A stretch of DNA of 64,000 nucleotides from Nocardioides conyzicola (GTDB lineage: Bacteria; Actinomycetota; Actinomycetes; Propionibacteriales; Nocardioidaceae). Position 1 is the stretch's first letter. Every line of letters begins with the position of its first letter. Made by a program: the position numbers and the translations under genes. This document shows positions 17,201-24,637 of the stretch, one piece after another. Below the pieces are notes generated by a model, which was not told the origin of the DNA, ran no database searches, and saw only the letters and a program-made list of their open reading frames with translations. Location of the stretch: contig NZ_BAABKM010000002.1 in NCBI RefSeq assembly GCF_039543825.1, forward strand, positions 2,822,133 to 2,886,132. The letters run 5' to 3'.

Positions 17201-20200
17201 ACGATCACCGTGCGCAAGCCGGGCCCGACGGGTGCGCTCGTCCCTGCCTCCGGCGCGTCCGTCTCGCTGACGCTCAACGGGGCAGCCAGTCCGTGGCAGG
17301 CGGCGACGACCAACGGCGACGGCGTCGTGTCGTTCACCAAGGTCCCGACCGGCACCTACACGGTCGCGGCCACCGGGGGAGGGGTCTCGGCCAGCACGAG
17401 CGCGTCGATGGGGCTCAACCAGGACGTGCCGGTCCGGCTCAACCTGACCAGCGGGATCGCCGACGTGGTCGGCCGGGTCACCTGGAACAGGGACGGCGTC
17501 GCGACCCCGGTCCCGGGTGCCAGCGTCACGGTGTCCGCCCCGATCTCGTACGGCGCCGACGACTCGGTCAACCTCGGCTCGGTCTCGATGACCACGAAGA
17601 GCGACGACGGCTGCTTCATCATCGAGAAGTCCGCCTCGACCTCGCCCATCGTCTCGTCCGGTCTCTGCTCGTGGCCGGCCGGTGCGGCCCCGTCGCGCGG
17701 GAAGCAGACGTTCCTCTCGCCGGCGGCGTCGTCGGTCCAGCTCAGCGCCGACGAGTTCGTGTCCCCCGACACGAGGACCAACATCACGCTGACGACCGGG
17801 TCCACCGCGAACAGCTTCACGATGGTGCCGCTCCCCGTGCTCCTCGGCACGGTCGCCCCGGTCGTCTTCCCGGCCGACGCGGGCTTCGACTGGAGCCAGG
17901 TCGCCTTCACGGCGCAGCCCATCACCGGTCCGATCACCGGCCTCAGCGTCAGCGCGTCCGGGACGGGCACCGGCAGCCTCGTCTGGAACGACGAGCGGGC
18001 CAAGGCCGCGGGCAAGGTCCTGCCCGGCGACTACAAGATCACCGCGACGCGGGCCGGCTACCTCCCGGCCGAGGGGATCCTCTCCTGCGACCCCGCCGTC
18101 CCCACGGCCGTCGACGCGTGCCACTGGAAGACCGGCAACACGCTCACCCTGACCACGCTGTCGTCGCTCAAGGTCGGGGCCACGAGCAGCGCGACGCCGG
18201 TGACCGGCGCCCGCTACTCGCTCTACCAGGACGGGACGCTGATCCAGACGCTCACCGACACCGCCGGCGCCGGGTCGGTGACCTTCACGGGACTCGACCC
18301 CCGCGTCGACGACGGCTACAAGGTCGGGGTCCGGGCCGCCGGCTACGCGTTCACGTCCGCGCCCGCGTACAACACCCTCACCTGCACCCCCACCTCGCCG
18401 CCGACGGTGAGGCTGGAGCCCGGTCAGCAGACGGTCTGCGGCGCCGCCCTGACGAAGCTCGGCACGATCTCGGGCACCGTGAAGGGAGTGCGGGCGAAGT
18501 CGCCAGCCACGACTCCGGTGGACAACCTCGTCGGCGCCACGGTGCGGGTCCAGCAGTGCACGACCGCGGCGTGCACCGCGACGACCGGGACCGTCTTCAC
18601 GGGCACCACGGCCGCCGACGGCTCCTACAGCATCACCGGCACCGCGGACGCGGCCGGGCTGGACACCACCAAGTCGTGGTTGGTGACCGCGTCGTCGCCG
18701 GGCTACTCGCTCATCGGCTCCGGGACGGCGGTGAGCAGCTTCCCGGGCAACCTGGGGACCGCGACCCTCACCCTCTACCAGGACCCCGTCAACGTGTCCG
18801 TCGTGCTGCTCGACGGCACCGGGACGCCGTACCCGCGGACGGCCAACGTCCAGCTCCTGCGGGTCACCTCGTCCGGCACCGAGCTGGTCAAGGCGGCCGT
18901 CCAGAACGGCACGGCGTACGACCTGACCGACATCATCCCGGGCGCGTACGTCGTCAGCGTCAGCGGCGGCGGGCTGCAGGCGGCGACCCAGTCGGCCACG
19001 ATCGCCGCCAACGGGCAGGTCATCTCGATCTCGGTCGTGCGCGCGGCCAACGTCGCGCACGGGACGATCACCGCCGACGACATCGCCTCGCCCGGTGCGC
19101 TCGAGGGCGCCGCGATCACGCTCTGCAAGACGGCCACCTGCACGGCCGCCGAGACCGAGGACGGCAGCGACAACGCGCCGATGGCGACCGAGACGGACGC
19201 ATCGGGCAACTTCCAGATCCGCACCGTCCCGGACGACGACTACTACGTGAAGGTGGCGCTCGACGGCTACCGGACGCAGGTGCTGGGGCCGTACACGTTC
19301 AACCACGTGATCGGCGCGGTGCTGCCGATCAACACCCTGATGGTGTCGGTCAAGCGCGACGTCAAGATCACGCTGGACCCGGCCTGGGCCAACGACGACC
19401 TCTCGTCCAGCACGGTCACGCTGACCAACGGCACCGTCCTGACCGCGGGGACGCTGGCGACCGACGGTGCAGGTGGATGGGTCGCCTCGTTCACCGGGGT
19501 GCACTGGGGCTGCTGGCAGGTGGACGTCACGCTGCCGAGCTCGCACCACGGGACGCTGAGCGGCCTGAAGAGCAACCTGCCCGCCGACGCGACCCAGACC
19601 TGCACCGGCAAGCTCGTGGTGTCGCGGGACAAGGCTACGACCACCGCCACGACCGCGACCGTCGAGGTCGACGAGGGTCGCCTGGACATCACGACGAAGG
19701 CGACGGTCGAGCCGGCCTTCGGCCACACCGCGCCGACGGGCACGCTGGTCTCGCTGCCGCCGTACCTCACGGACCTGGCGGTCACCACCGGCGACGCGGT
19801 CACGATCTGGCTCCCGACGGGGGTGCAGCACGACGTCTCGGCCACGCTCGCCACGCCCGACAGCTTCTGGGGCGACGCGGCCGACCAGGTGACGCTCGAC
19901 GACACCGGCGACGGGTCGTCACCCGCGACGGTCCTGCTCGACCTGAAGGAGAAGCACGCCACCCTGGTGGTCCACGTCAGCGGGCTGGGCGGTGGCGAGG
20001 CGGCGCTCCAGCTGACCGCGCCGTCCGGCGAGACGATCCCGCTCGGCGCTCCGACGACGACGGTGTCGGGGACCCAGACCTTCCACCTGCCGCGTGGCGA
20101 CTGGACGGTCACCGCGACCGTCGCCAGTCCGAGTCCCAGCCGCAGCGACAGCGACCACCTCCAGATCACGGCCCCCAACGGGAGCTACACGATCAACCTG

Positions 20201-20413
20201 GCCATCCCGCCGCCGCCCGCGACGGGCGCCACGGCCGGCAAGCCCGGGTCGTTCACCCCGGCGGGCGCGGCCACGCCGGCCAACCTGGCGTCGCTCTCCG
20301 GTATCACGCCGAGCCCCTCGACCGCGTGGACGACGGGCCAGCGGGTCGTCCTCGCCGACAGCTCGACGGCCAGCTGGAACGGCACGGCCTGGGTGGCTGG
20401 CGCGGCACCCTAG
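14264..20413 (+). CDS. 2049-residue membrane-anchored repeat stalk protein (3 of 3)
   Basis: The start is ATG 14264, overlapping the previous TGA; the longer upstream reading is a shadow of gene 2. Residues 1-220 form two Ig-like domains (VEVTLTNNADAPRILAVG; MKLALRNRGSEPARVTLE), followed by one membrane helix at about 234-254 and a Gly/Lys/Ser-rich linker. The outer part, about 1700 residues, holds roughly 15 beta-sandwich modules of the carboxypeptidase-regulatory/CNA-B type with recurring GTV.G, ..DGSY.. and PGTY.V...GY motifs. Several modules carry Cys pairs (CDASGPDEC, CTTAAC, CKTATC) that could form disulfides outside the cell. The last about 55 residues (KPGSFTPAGAATPANLASL, STAWTTGQRVVL, WNGTAWVAG) resemble a short module I recall from actinophage structural proteins. 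Likely a long rod projecting through or beyond the wall. Confidence 0.8.
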   Translation: MTSSYPGTEPAPGLVVATHLRTSAGSPLPVEVTLTNNADAPRILAVGALGVDAGWLPTPVRTAALEPGQSVIVTLVLSPAQGTVPAHYPFAFTVQALDPATGRPAGAQAVMVDSTLVVNPRNQLTLELRPRSVSTVSTRRMKLALRNRGSEPARVTLEVQTSPRVHVRFRKKVVEVLPGATEVVRGRARVTHRRLFGATEHHTYTVSASGTESLRHVEGSVTQHPLIGTMLMKAVALLSVLAIWIGAAVIFIPQLAHKIGDRSSETTTAKTVDGDKAGGKSGGDEAGGSGGSGGSGGDKGAGKGGDSGKGGGKGGTQQAADVPDDEIALTGTVAGEQPAGVKVSLEPTSLVDEDAQGGVGVGVPSTQLGTSGMSLASAFLNRALPTTPPNRTATTTEDGSWAFAGVKKPGYYLLTFTKGGFQKQSFVIDSTSEASAEPLEVDLEAGEGTLSGTVTGPQGAVGAATVTITDGTNTLTTSSNSRGRVGHWSVKGLSTPGTYVVQAAKPGYSSESRMVELAAGGTSTADLRLRNGVASLVGKVQAVNEAGALAGVGGATVTVTSDDGVVRTATTLTQGDKAARSNARVSAEFVGTYTVPGLPVPGTYVVTLTGPGMQTQTSKVHLKPGQSRAVADANLVASTGSVTGTITGLSTSGDASGIIGAGLTLSNADNTYKTMSTSEPSGGYLFDGVAPGTYSLQTQFFGYVSDHVTVTVRAGKTATANRQITQVEGGVLAARSAVQGRAIDGSTSLPITCDASGPDECVVATVVEPGVDDGTADDHTYTTDFLPTDQFTLPDPLLDPSGGLLPGVHTVRVSAPHYSSATTTVQVGNDQTVNVGTLALLPAPKIVGTLTTVVGSPQVPDTSAGAPPGATVPANTCIYAVAGTDIADADVPDPGCDVGTGDAAACQHDVATFDPGDTRVCAYVTGAGNYSIEVPADGTYTVYVRSADLEYVSPSPATVLLESGVTRNQSFNLNRLARSTITVRKPGPTGALVPASGASVSLTLNGAASPWQAATTNGDGVVSFTKVPTGTYTVAATGGGVSASTSASMGLNQDVPVRLNLTSGIADVVGRVTWNRDGVATPVPGASVTVSAPISYGADDSVNLGSVSMTTKSDDGCFIIEKSASTSPIVSSGLCSWPAGAAPSRGKQTFLSPAASSVQLSADEFVSPDTRTNITLTTGSTANSFTMVPLPVLLGTVAPVVFPADAGFDWSQVAFTAQPITGPITGLSVSASGTGTGSLVWNDERAKAAGKVLPGDYKITATRAGYLPAEGILSCDPAVPTAVDACHWKTGNTLTLTTLSSLKVGATSSATPVTGARYSLYQDGTLIQTLTDTAGAGSVTFTGLDPRVDDGYKVGVRAAGYAFTSAPAYNTLTCTPTSPPTVRLEPGQQTVCGAALTKLGTISGTVKGVRAKSPATTPVDNLVGATVRVQQCTTAACTATTGTVFTGTTAADGSYSITGTADAAGLDTTKSWLVTASSPGYSLIGSGTAVSSFPGNLGTATLTLYQDPVNVSVVLLDGTGTPYPRTANVQLLRVTSSGTELVKAAVQNGTAYDLTDIIPGAYVVSVSGGGLQAATQSATIAANGQVISISVVRAANVAHGTITADDIASPGALEGAAITLCKTATCTAAETEDGSDNAPMATETDASGNFQIRTVPDDDYYVKVALDGYRTQVLGPYTFNHVIGAVLPINTLMVSVKRDVKITLDPAWANDDLSSSTVTLTNGTVLTAGTLATDGAGGWVASFTGVHWGCWQVDVTLPSSHHGTLSGLKSNLPADATQTCTGKLVVSRDKATTTATTATVEVDEGRLDITTKATVEPAFGHTAPTGTLVSLPPYLTDLAVTTGDAVTIWLPTGVQHDVSATLATPDSFWGDAADQVTLDDTGDGSSPATVLLDLKEKHATLVVHVSGLGGGEAALQLTAPSGETIPLGAPTTTVSGTQTFHLPRGDWTVTATVASPSPSRSDSDHLQITAPNGSYTINLAIPPPPATGATAGKPGSFTPAGAATPANLASLSGITPSPSTAWTTGQRVVLADSSTASWNGTAWVAGAAP

Positions 20414-20438
20414 GCGCGGGTCGGCAGCCGAGGGTCGG

Positions 20439-21170
20439 TCAGCGCAGGGAGTACGTCGCGAGCGAGACGCCCACGTAGTGCGCGACGAACGCCAGGATCG
20501 TGAAGGTGTGGAACACCTCGTGGAAGCCGAACCAGCGCGGCCACGGGTTGGGCCGCTTGAAGCCGTAGACGGCTCCGCCGAACGTGTAGAGCGCACCGCC
20601 GACGACGATCATCGTGAACGTCGCGATGCCGACGCCGACGCCGAGCTTGGTGGCGCCGTCGAGGAAGGCGGGCAGGAAGAACACGGCCGCCCAGCCCATC
20701 GCGATGTAGAGGGGCACGTAGAGCCAGCGCGGGGCGTCGGTCCAGAAGATCCGGAAGAGCACGCCGAGGATCGCGCCGGTCCAGACGGTCAGGAGCAGCA
20801 CCCAGCGGGTGGTGCCGTCGAGGAGCAGCAGGCTGAAGGCCGTGTAGGACCCGGCTATCAGCAGGAAGATGTTGGCGTGGTCGAAGCGGCGGAGGAACGC
20901 CCACGTCCGAGGCGACCAGGTGCCGGTGTGGTAGATCGCGGACACCGTGAAGAGGATCAGGGCGGTCCCAGTGAAGGCCGCCGACCCGATCCGGGTCGTC
21001 TGGTCCGGCGAGAGGGCGATCAGCACGATCCCGGCGGCCAGCGTGAGCGGCGCCGTACCGAGGTGCAACCAGCCCCGGAGCCTCGGCTTGATCTCGGCCG
21101 TGATGTCGGCGACGGCTTCCTGCAGGTGGTCGAGGCCTGCGCGCATCGTCTGGTTCACGGACTGGTTCAT
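20439..21170 (-). CDS. trhA: Hemolysin III / TrhA family membrane protein
   Basis: 243 residues with seven predicted membrane helices and PAQR-family landmarks: SAIYHT in the second helix, RRFDHANIF, and the C-terminal HEVFHTFTILAFVAHYVG with the conserved His residues that bind a metal. Bacterial members help maintain membrane energetics and fluidity; the haemolysin name is historical. It converges on the giant stalk gene (25-base gap) and is divergent from the cis-prenyltransferase gene. TAGGTT six bases before the ATG suggests a leaderless transcript. Confidence 0.9.
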   Translation of the reverse strand: MNQSVNQTMRAGLDHLQEAVADITAEIKPRLRGWLHLGTAPLTLAAGIVLIALSPDQTTRIGSAAFTGTALILFTVSAIYHTGTWSPRTWAFLRRFDHANIFLLIAGSYTAFSLLLLDGTTRWVLLLTVWTGAILGVLFRIFWTDAPRWLYVPLYIAMGWAAVFFLPAFLDGATKLGVGVGIATFTMIVVGGALYTFGGAVYGFKRPNPWPRWFGFHEVFHTFTILAFVAHYVGVSLATYSLR

Positions 21171-21176
21171 GGACAG

Positions 21177-21182
21177 AACCTA
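21177..21182 (-). promoter_or_regulatory. -10 box TAGGTT of trhA (leaderless arrangement)
   Basis: Read on the minus strand, TAGGTT is followed by six bases and then the trhA ATG (21170), placing the transcription start at or next to the start codon. No convincing -35 box is seen. Confidence 0.5.
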
Positions 21183-21212
21183 CCCGTAGGTAGTTCGCGG
21201 AAACGCCACACG

Positions 21213-21227
21213 CGGTGAACGTCACGT
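21213..21227 (+). repeat. 15-base element, left copy flanking the cis-prenyltransferase gene
   Basis: CGGTGAACGTCACGT at 21213-21227 reappears as its exact reverse complement at 22072-22086. The core GTGA-ACG-TCAC is itself an imperfect palindrome, as expected of an operator half-site pair. This copy lies between trhA and uppS, just upstream of where the uppS -35 should be. Confidence 0.5.
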
Positions 21228-21256
21228 CAACGACACCGGCACAGCAGCGGGCGCCG

Positions 21257-21262
21257 TACCAT
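21257..21262 (+). promoter_or_regulatory. -10 box TACCAT of the cis-prenyltransferase gene
   Basis: TACCAT is followed by exactly six bases (CGAGGG) and GTG 21269. This supports the GTG as the real start and a leaderless mRNA, and argues against the longer reading from 21215, which would start upstream of the promoter. Confidence 0.55.
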
Positions 21263-21268
21263 CGAGGG

Positions 21269-22039
21269 GTGGACTGGAAGCGCGGAGCTCGACGGGTGCT
21301 CTATCCGGCCTACGAGGCGCGGATGCTGCGGCGGATGCCCGCGGACGTGCCGAAGCACGTGGGCGTCATGCTCGACGGCAACCGGCGCTGGGCGAAGGCC
21401 GTCGGCCGCGACACCGCCCACGGCCACCGGGCCGGCGCGGCCAACATCGAGCCGCTGCTCGGCTGGTGTGACGAGGTCGGCATCGAGGTGGTCACGCTGT
21501 GGCTGCTCTCGACCGACAACCTCAACCGCCCGGACGCCGAGCTGGCCCCGCTGCTCGACATCATCGGCGAGGCGGTCGCCTCGCTCGCCGACCAGCAGCG
21601 GTGGCGGATCCACCCCGTGGGTGCGCTCGACCTGCTGCCCGCCACCGTCGCCGAGCAGCTGAAGGCTGCCGAGGAGTCCACCCGCGGCGTCGACGGCATG
21701 CTCGTCAACGTGGCCGTCGGGTACGGCGGGCGCCGCGAGATCGCCGACGCCGTGCGCTCCTTGCTGCACGAGTCGGCGGCCAAGGGCATGTCGCTCGAGG
21801 ACCTGGCGACCGTCATCGACGTCGAGCACATCGCCGAGCACCTCTACACGAAGGGGCAACCCGACCCGGACCTGGTGATCCGCACGTCGGGGGAGCAACG
21901 GCTCGGTGGCTTCTTGCTGTGGCAGAGCGCGAAGTCGGAGTTCTACTTCTGCGAGGCCTACTGGCCCGACTTCCGGCGCGTCGACTTCCTGCGCGCGATC
22001 CGGGCGTACGCCGAGCGCGAGCGACGTTTCGGGTCCTGA
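21269..22039 (+). CDS. uppS: Short-chain cis-prenyltransferase (Z-isoprenyl diphosphate synthase, UppS family)
   Basis: 256 residues. Family motifs: HVGVMLDGNRRWAK near residues 30-42 (the Asp of DGN binds Mg and pyrophosphate), LWLLSTDNLNR, VNVAVGYGGRREI and DLVIRTSGEQRLGGFLLWQ, then SEFYFCEAYWPDFR. It extends isopentenyl diphosphate chains in the Z configuration for lipid carriers used in wall synthesis. The sequence is closest in my memory to mycobacterial Rv1086, the Z,E-farnesyl diphosphate synthase that primes decaprenyl phosphate synthesis, so a short-chain product is likely. GTG 21269 is chosen because of the -10 box six bases upstream and the WKRGARR N-terminus. It is flanked by two inverted copies of a 15-base element. 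Confidence 0.88.
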   Translation: MDWKRGARRVLYPAYEARMLRRMPADVPKHVGVMLDGNRRWAKAVGRDTAHGHRAGAANIEPLLGWCDEVGIEVVTLWLLSTDNLNRPDAELAPLLDIIGEAVASLADQQRWRIHPVGALDLLPATVAEQLKAAEESTRGVDGMLVNVAVGYGGRREIADAVRSLLHESAAKGMSLEDLATVIDVEHIAEHLYTKGQPDPDLVIRTSGEQRLGGFLLWQSAKSEFYFCEAYWPDFRRVDFLRAIRAYAERERRFGS

Positions 22040-22071
22040 CCTACCTGGTCGCGAGCGTCCGTATTTCTGCC

Positions 22072-22086
22072 ACGTGACGTTCACCG
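22072..22086 (-). repeat. 15-base element, right copy (inverted) after the cis-prenyltransferase gene
   Basis: ACGTGACGTTCACCG, the exact reverse complement of 21213-21227. It lies in the 290-base gap between uppS and phoH, 244 bases before the phoH start. The rest of this gap (22040-22329) shows no gene I can support and no clear terminator. Confidence 0.5.
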
Positions 22087-22329
22087 AAAGGTCTGGCGTG
22101 TCGGCCGAAATGGGCCTCCGAGCGGGCGTACGTTCCAGTCATCGGGGAGTGGGGAAGCTCGCCGTATCGGGAGGCCCGTTCGTGAGTGTTCACGACTGCA
22201 CAGCGCAGCAGCAGCGTTGCTGGTGCGCGACCGGGAGCCGGCACTCCGGCGCTCGGGCTCGTTCCGGTCCATCTGTGTGAGTTGATGGCCGGACGCGGAG
22301 TGCCCGCCGGCCTGTTAAGGGGTGTCATC

Positions 22330-23694
22330 GTGCCGACCCAGGCTCAGAAGTCACAGCGCTCCCCCTCCACCGCCAAGACCCGTGCCCCAGCCGCCCCCGG
22401 CGTCCGCACGTACGTCCTGGACACCAGCGTCCTGCTGGCCGACCCCGGCGCCCTCAAGCGCTTCGCGGAGCACGAGGTCGTGCTCCCGGTCGTGGTGATC
22501 ACCGAGCTGGAGGGCAAGCGGCACCACCCCGAGCTGGGCTTCTTCGCCCGCAGCGCGCTGCGGGCCCTCGACGAGCTCCGCGTCCTCCACGGGCGTCTCG
22601 ACGAGCCGGTCCCGATCGGCGACGAGGGTGGCAGCATCCGGGTCGAGCTCAACCACACCGACCCGACCTCGCTGCCGTCGGGCTTCCGGCTCGGCGACAA
22701 CGACACCCGGATCCTCGCGGTCGCCCACAACCTCTCCGCAGAGGGCTGCGACGTCACGCTCGTCTCCAAGGACCTGCCGCTGCGGATCAAGGCGTCCGCG
22801 GTCGGCCTCGACGCCCAGGAGTACCGCGCCGAGGCGATCAGCGACTCCGACTCCGGCTACACCGGGATGGCCGAGATCGAGGTCGCGGCCGCCGACCTGG
22901 ACGAGCTGTACGACGACGGCGTGCTCGACCTGGAGGCGGCGCGCCAGCTGCCGTGCCACCAGGGACTGGTGCTGCTCTCCGACCGAGGTACGGCGCTGGG
23001 CCGGGTCGGCCCCGACAAGCAGGTGCACCTCGTGCGCGGCGACCGCGAGGCCTTCGGCATCCACGGCCGTTCGGCCGAGCAGCGGATCGCCCTGGAGATC
23101 CTGCTCGACCCCGAGGTCGGGATCGTCTCGCTCGGCGGCCGGGCCGGCACCGGCAAGTCGGCGATGGCGCTCTGCGCCGGGCTCGAGGCGGTCCTGGAGC
23201 GCGGCCAGCACAAGAAGGTCGTGGTCTTTCGTCCGCTCTTCGCCGTCGGTGGCCAGGAGCTCGGCTACCTGCCCGGCTCCGAGAGCGAGAAGATGTCGCC
23301 CTGGGGCCAGGCCGTCTTCGACACCCTGGGGGCGATGACCTCCAAGGAGGTCATCGACGAGATCCTCGACCGCGGGATGCTCGAGGTGCTGCCGCTGACC
23401 CACATCCGCGGGCGGTCGCTGCACGACGCCTTCGTGATCGTCGACGAGGCGCAGTCGCTGGAGCGCAACGTGCTGCTGACGGTGCTGTCGCGGATCGGCG
23501 CCAACTCCAAGGTGGTGCTGACCCACGACGTCGCCCAGCGCGACAACCTCCGGGTCGGCCGGCACGACGGCGTCGTGGCGGTGATCGAGAAGCTGAAGGG
23601 TCACCCGCTCTTCGCCCACGTCACGCTCACCCGGTCGGAGCGCTCCCCGATCGCGGCGCTGGTCACCGAGATGCTGGAGAACGTCACCCTCTGA
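22330..23694 (+). CDS. phoH2: PIN-PhoH fusion protein (PhoH2-type RNA helicase/ribonuclease)
   Basis: 454 residues from GTG 22330 with GGGG upstream; the longer reading from 22186 lacks support. The N-terminal half is a PIN nuclease domain ([50 protein letters not shown]) with the expected acidic residues. The C-terminal half is a PhoH ATPase: Walker A GRAGTGKS near residue 270, Walker [10 protein letters not shown] near 368, and a late [10 protein letters not shown] motif. PhoH2 proteins unwind and cleave RNA in an ATP-dependent way; in mycobacteria some pair with a small antitoxin-like gene, but none is apparent directly upstream here. It follows uppS on the same strand. Confidence 0.9.
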   Translation: MPTQAQKSQRSPSTAKTRAPAAPGVRTYVLDTSVLLADPGALKRFAEHEVVLPVVVITELEGKRHHPELGFFARSALRALDELRVLHGRLDEPVPIGDEGGSIRVELNHTDPTSLPSGFRLGDNDTRILAVAHNLSAEGCDVTLVSKDLPLRIKASAVGLDAQEYRAEAISDSDSGYTGMAEIEVAAADLDELYDDGVLDLEAARQLPCHQGLVLLSDRGTALGRVGPDKQVHLVRGDREAFGIHGRSAEQRIALEILLDPEVGIVSLGGRAGTGKSAMALCAGLEAVLERGQHKKVVVFRPLFAVGGQELGYLPGSESEKMSPWGQAVFDTLGAMTSKEVIDEILDRGMLEVLPLTHIRGRSLHDAFVIVDEAQSLERNVLLTVLSRIGANSKVVLTHDVAQRDNLRVGRHDGVVAVIEKLKGHPLFAHVTLTRSERSPIAALVTEMLENVTL

Positions 23695-23882
23695 CCGCGG
23701 TGCATCTGGGTCCCCTGTGACTGTTGTGACGGGGGAGGCGGAAAGCTGCTGGATTGCCTCAGGAGATCGGCAGTTCGGTTTGCAACCACCTCCCTCGTCC
23801 GGCAGGGTGGCCCGTGATCCTTTCGTGACCTCCGACAACGCCGTCGTGGTCTGCCCGAGTCGTCTACCCGAGCCCCGAGGCC

Positions 23883-24539
23883 TTGTCCAAGCACAAGAAG
23901 TACGTCCCCAAGCACCGCCACGTTGCTGAGCCGACCCTGCTCGAGGCGCCGAAGAAGGCGCTGCGCACCGGGGTAGTCCTCACCTCGGTGGCGGTCGCCG
24001 TGACCGGCATCGCCGTCTCCGGCGGTGTGCTCGGCAGCGGCGCGGGACAGGTGGCCGCCACCGCCCAGGACCTCCACGGCGACCTCACCGACGGGCGGGC
24101 CCCGCAGGCGTCGGCTGCCCTCGACCGGACCGTGACCTCGCGCTCGGCCGACCGCCGGCGCAAGGCGGACCCGGTCAAGGTGAGTTCGCTCTCCACGACC
24201 AGTGGCCCGGCCCGCACCGCGACGGTCGACCTGAGCGCCGGCGATCCCCGCGACATCGCCCGCGCGCTGATGGGGCAGTTCGGCTTCGGCGCCGACCAGT
24301 TCGGCTGCCTCGACTCGCTCTGGATGCGGGAGAGCGGCTGGAACCCCCACGCCGACAACCCGTCGTCCTCCGCCTACGGCATCCCGCAGGCGCTCCCCGG
24401 CTCGAAGATGGCCTCCGCCGGTGCCGACTGGGCCACCAACCCGGCCACCCAGATCATGTGGGGCCTGGGGTACATCCAGGACCGGTACGGCAGTCCTTGC
24501 GGCGCCTGGGCGCACTCGCAGGCGCGCGGGTTCTACTGA
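23883..24539 (+). CDS. Secreted/anchored lytic transglycosylase-like (SLT) protein
   Basis: 218 residues starting at TTG 23883, the only possible start after the in-frame TGA at 23826. A Lys/His-rich N-terminus (SKHKKYVPKHRH) precedes a hydrophobic segment at about 30-50 that serves as signal anchor or signal peptide. A Ser/Thr/Arg-rich linker leads to the C-terminal SLT-like domain: CLDSLWMRESGWNPHADN with catalytic Glu150, SSAYGIPQALPGSKM, WGLGYIQDRYGSPCGAW. Such proteins cut peptidoglycan glycan strands during growth or resuscitation. The upstream gap (23695-23882) was checked for the c-di-AMP riboswitch often found before such genes; I could not recognise its conserved core. A perfect palindrome follows the stop. 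Confidence 0.85.
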   Translation: MSKHKKYVPKHRHVAEPTLLEAPKKALRTGVVLTSVAVAVTGIAVSGGVLGSGAGQVAATAQDLHGDLTDGRAPQASAALDRTVTSRSADRRRKADPVKVSSLSTTSGPARTATVDLSAGDPRDIARALMGQFGFGADQFGCLDSLWMRESGWNPHADNPSSSAYGIPQALPGSKMASAGADWATNPATQIMWGLGYIQDRYGSPCGAWAHSQARGFY

Positions 24540-24552
24540 GCCTGACCCAACC

Positions 24553-24580
24553 AGGGATACCCGGTTAACCGGGTATCCCT
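24553..24580. terminator. Perfect 28-base palindrome between convergent SLT and fumC genes
   Basis: Two 12-base arms (AGGGATACCCGG and its complement) flank a central TTAA, with no mismatch. Position just after the SLT stop and before the convergent fumC stop fits a bidirectional terminator, though there is no T-run. The right half shares TAACCGGGTATCCC with 35395-35408. Confidence 0.6.
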
Positions 24581-24581
24581 G

Positions 24582-24632
24582 AACTCCTCGGGCACTGCAA
24601 TGCCCCAGGAGTTCATGAAGTGCCCGAGGAGT
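24582..24632. terminator. Alternative nested hairpins at the SLT/fumC junction
   Basis: Three related segments can pair two ways. 24582-24594 pairs with 24601-24613 (13 positions, one mismatch, six-base loop). The same left arm, 24583-24595, also pairs perfectly over 13 bases with 24620-24632. Together with the palindrome just upstream this makes a compact structured block between two convergent genes, consistent with termination or RNA 3'-end protection. Confidence 0.5.
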
Positions 24633-24637
24633 CCGAC

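Noticed and set aside
14093..19831. 1912-residue minus-strand open frame under the giant stalk gene
   Set aside because: Arg/Asp/Gly-rich shadow caused by the strong third-position GC of the plus-strand gene; no recognisable domain.
22041..22328. 95-residue minus-strand open frame in the uppS-phoH gap as a PhoH2 antitoxin-like gene
   Set aside because: Wrong strand relative to phoH, no ribosome site, composition like random GC-rich sequence.
23695..23882. Possible c-di-AMP (ydaO-type) riboswitch upstream of the lytic transglycosylase gene
   Set aside because: Such genes often carry one, but I could not find the conserved core in the 188-base gap. A covariance-model scan would settle it.
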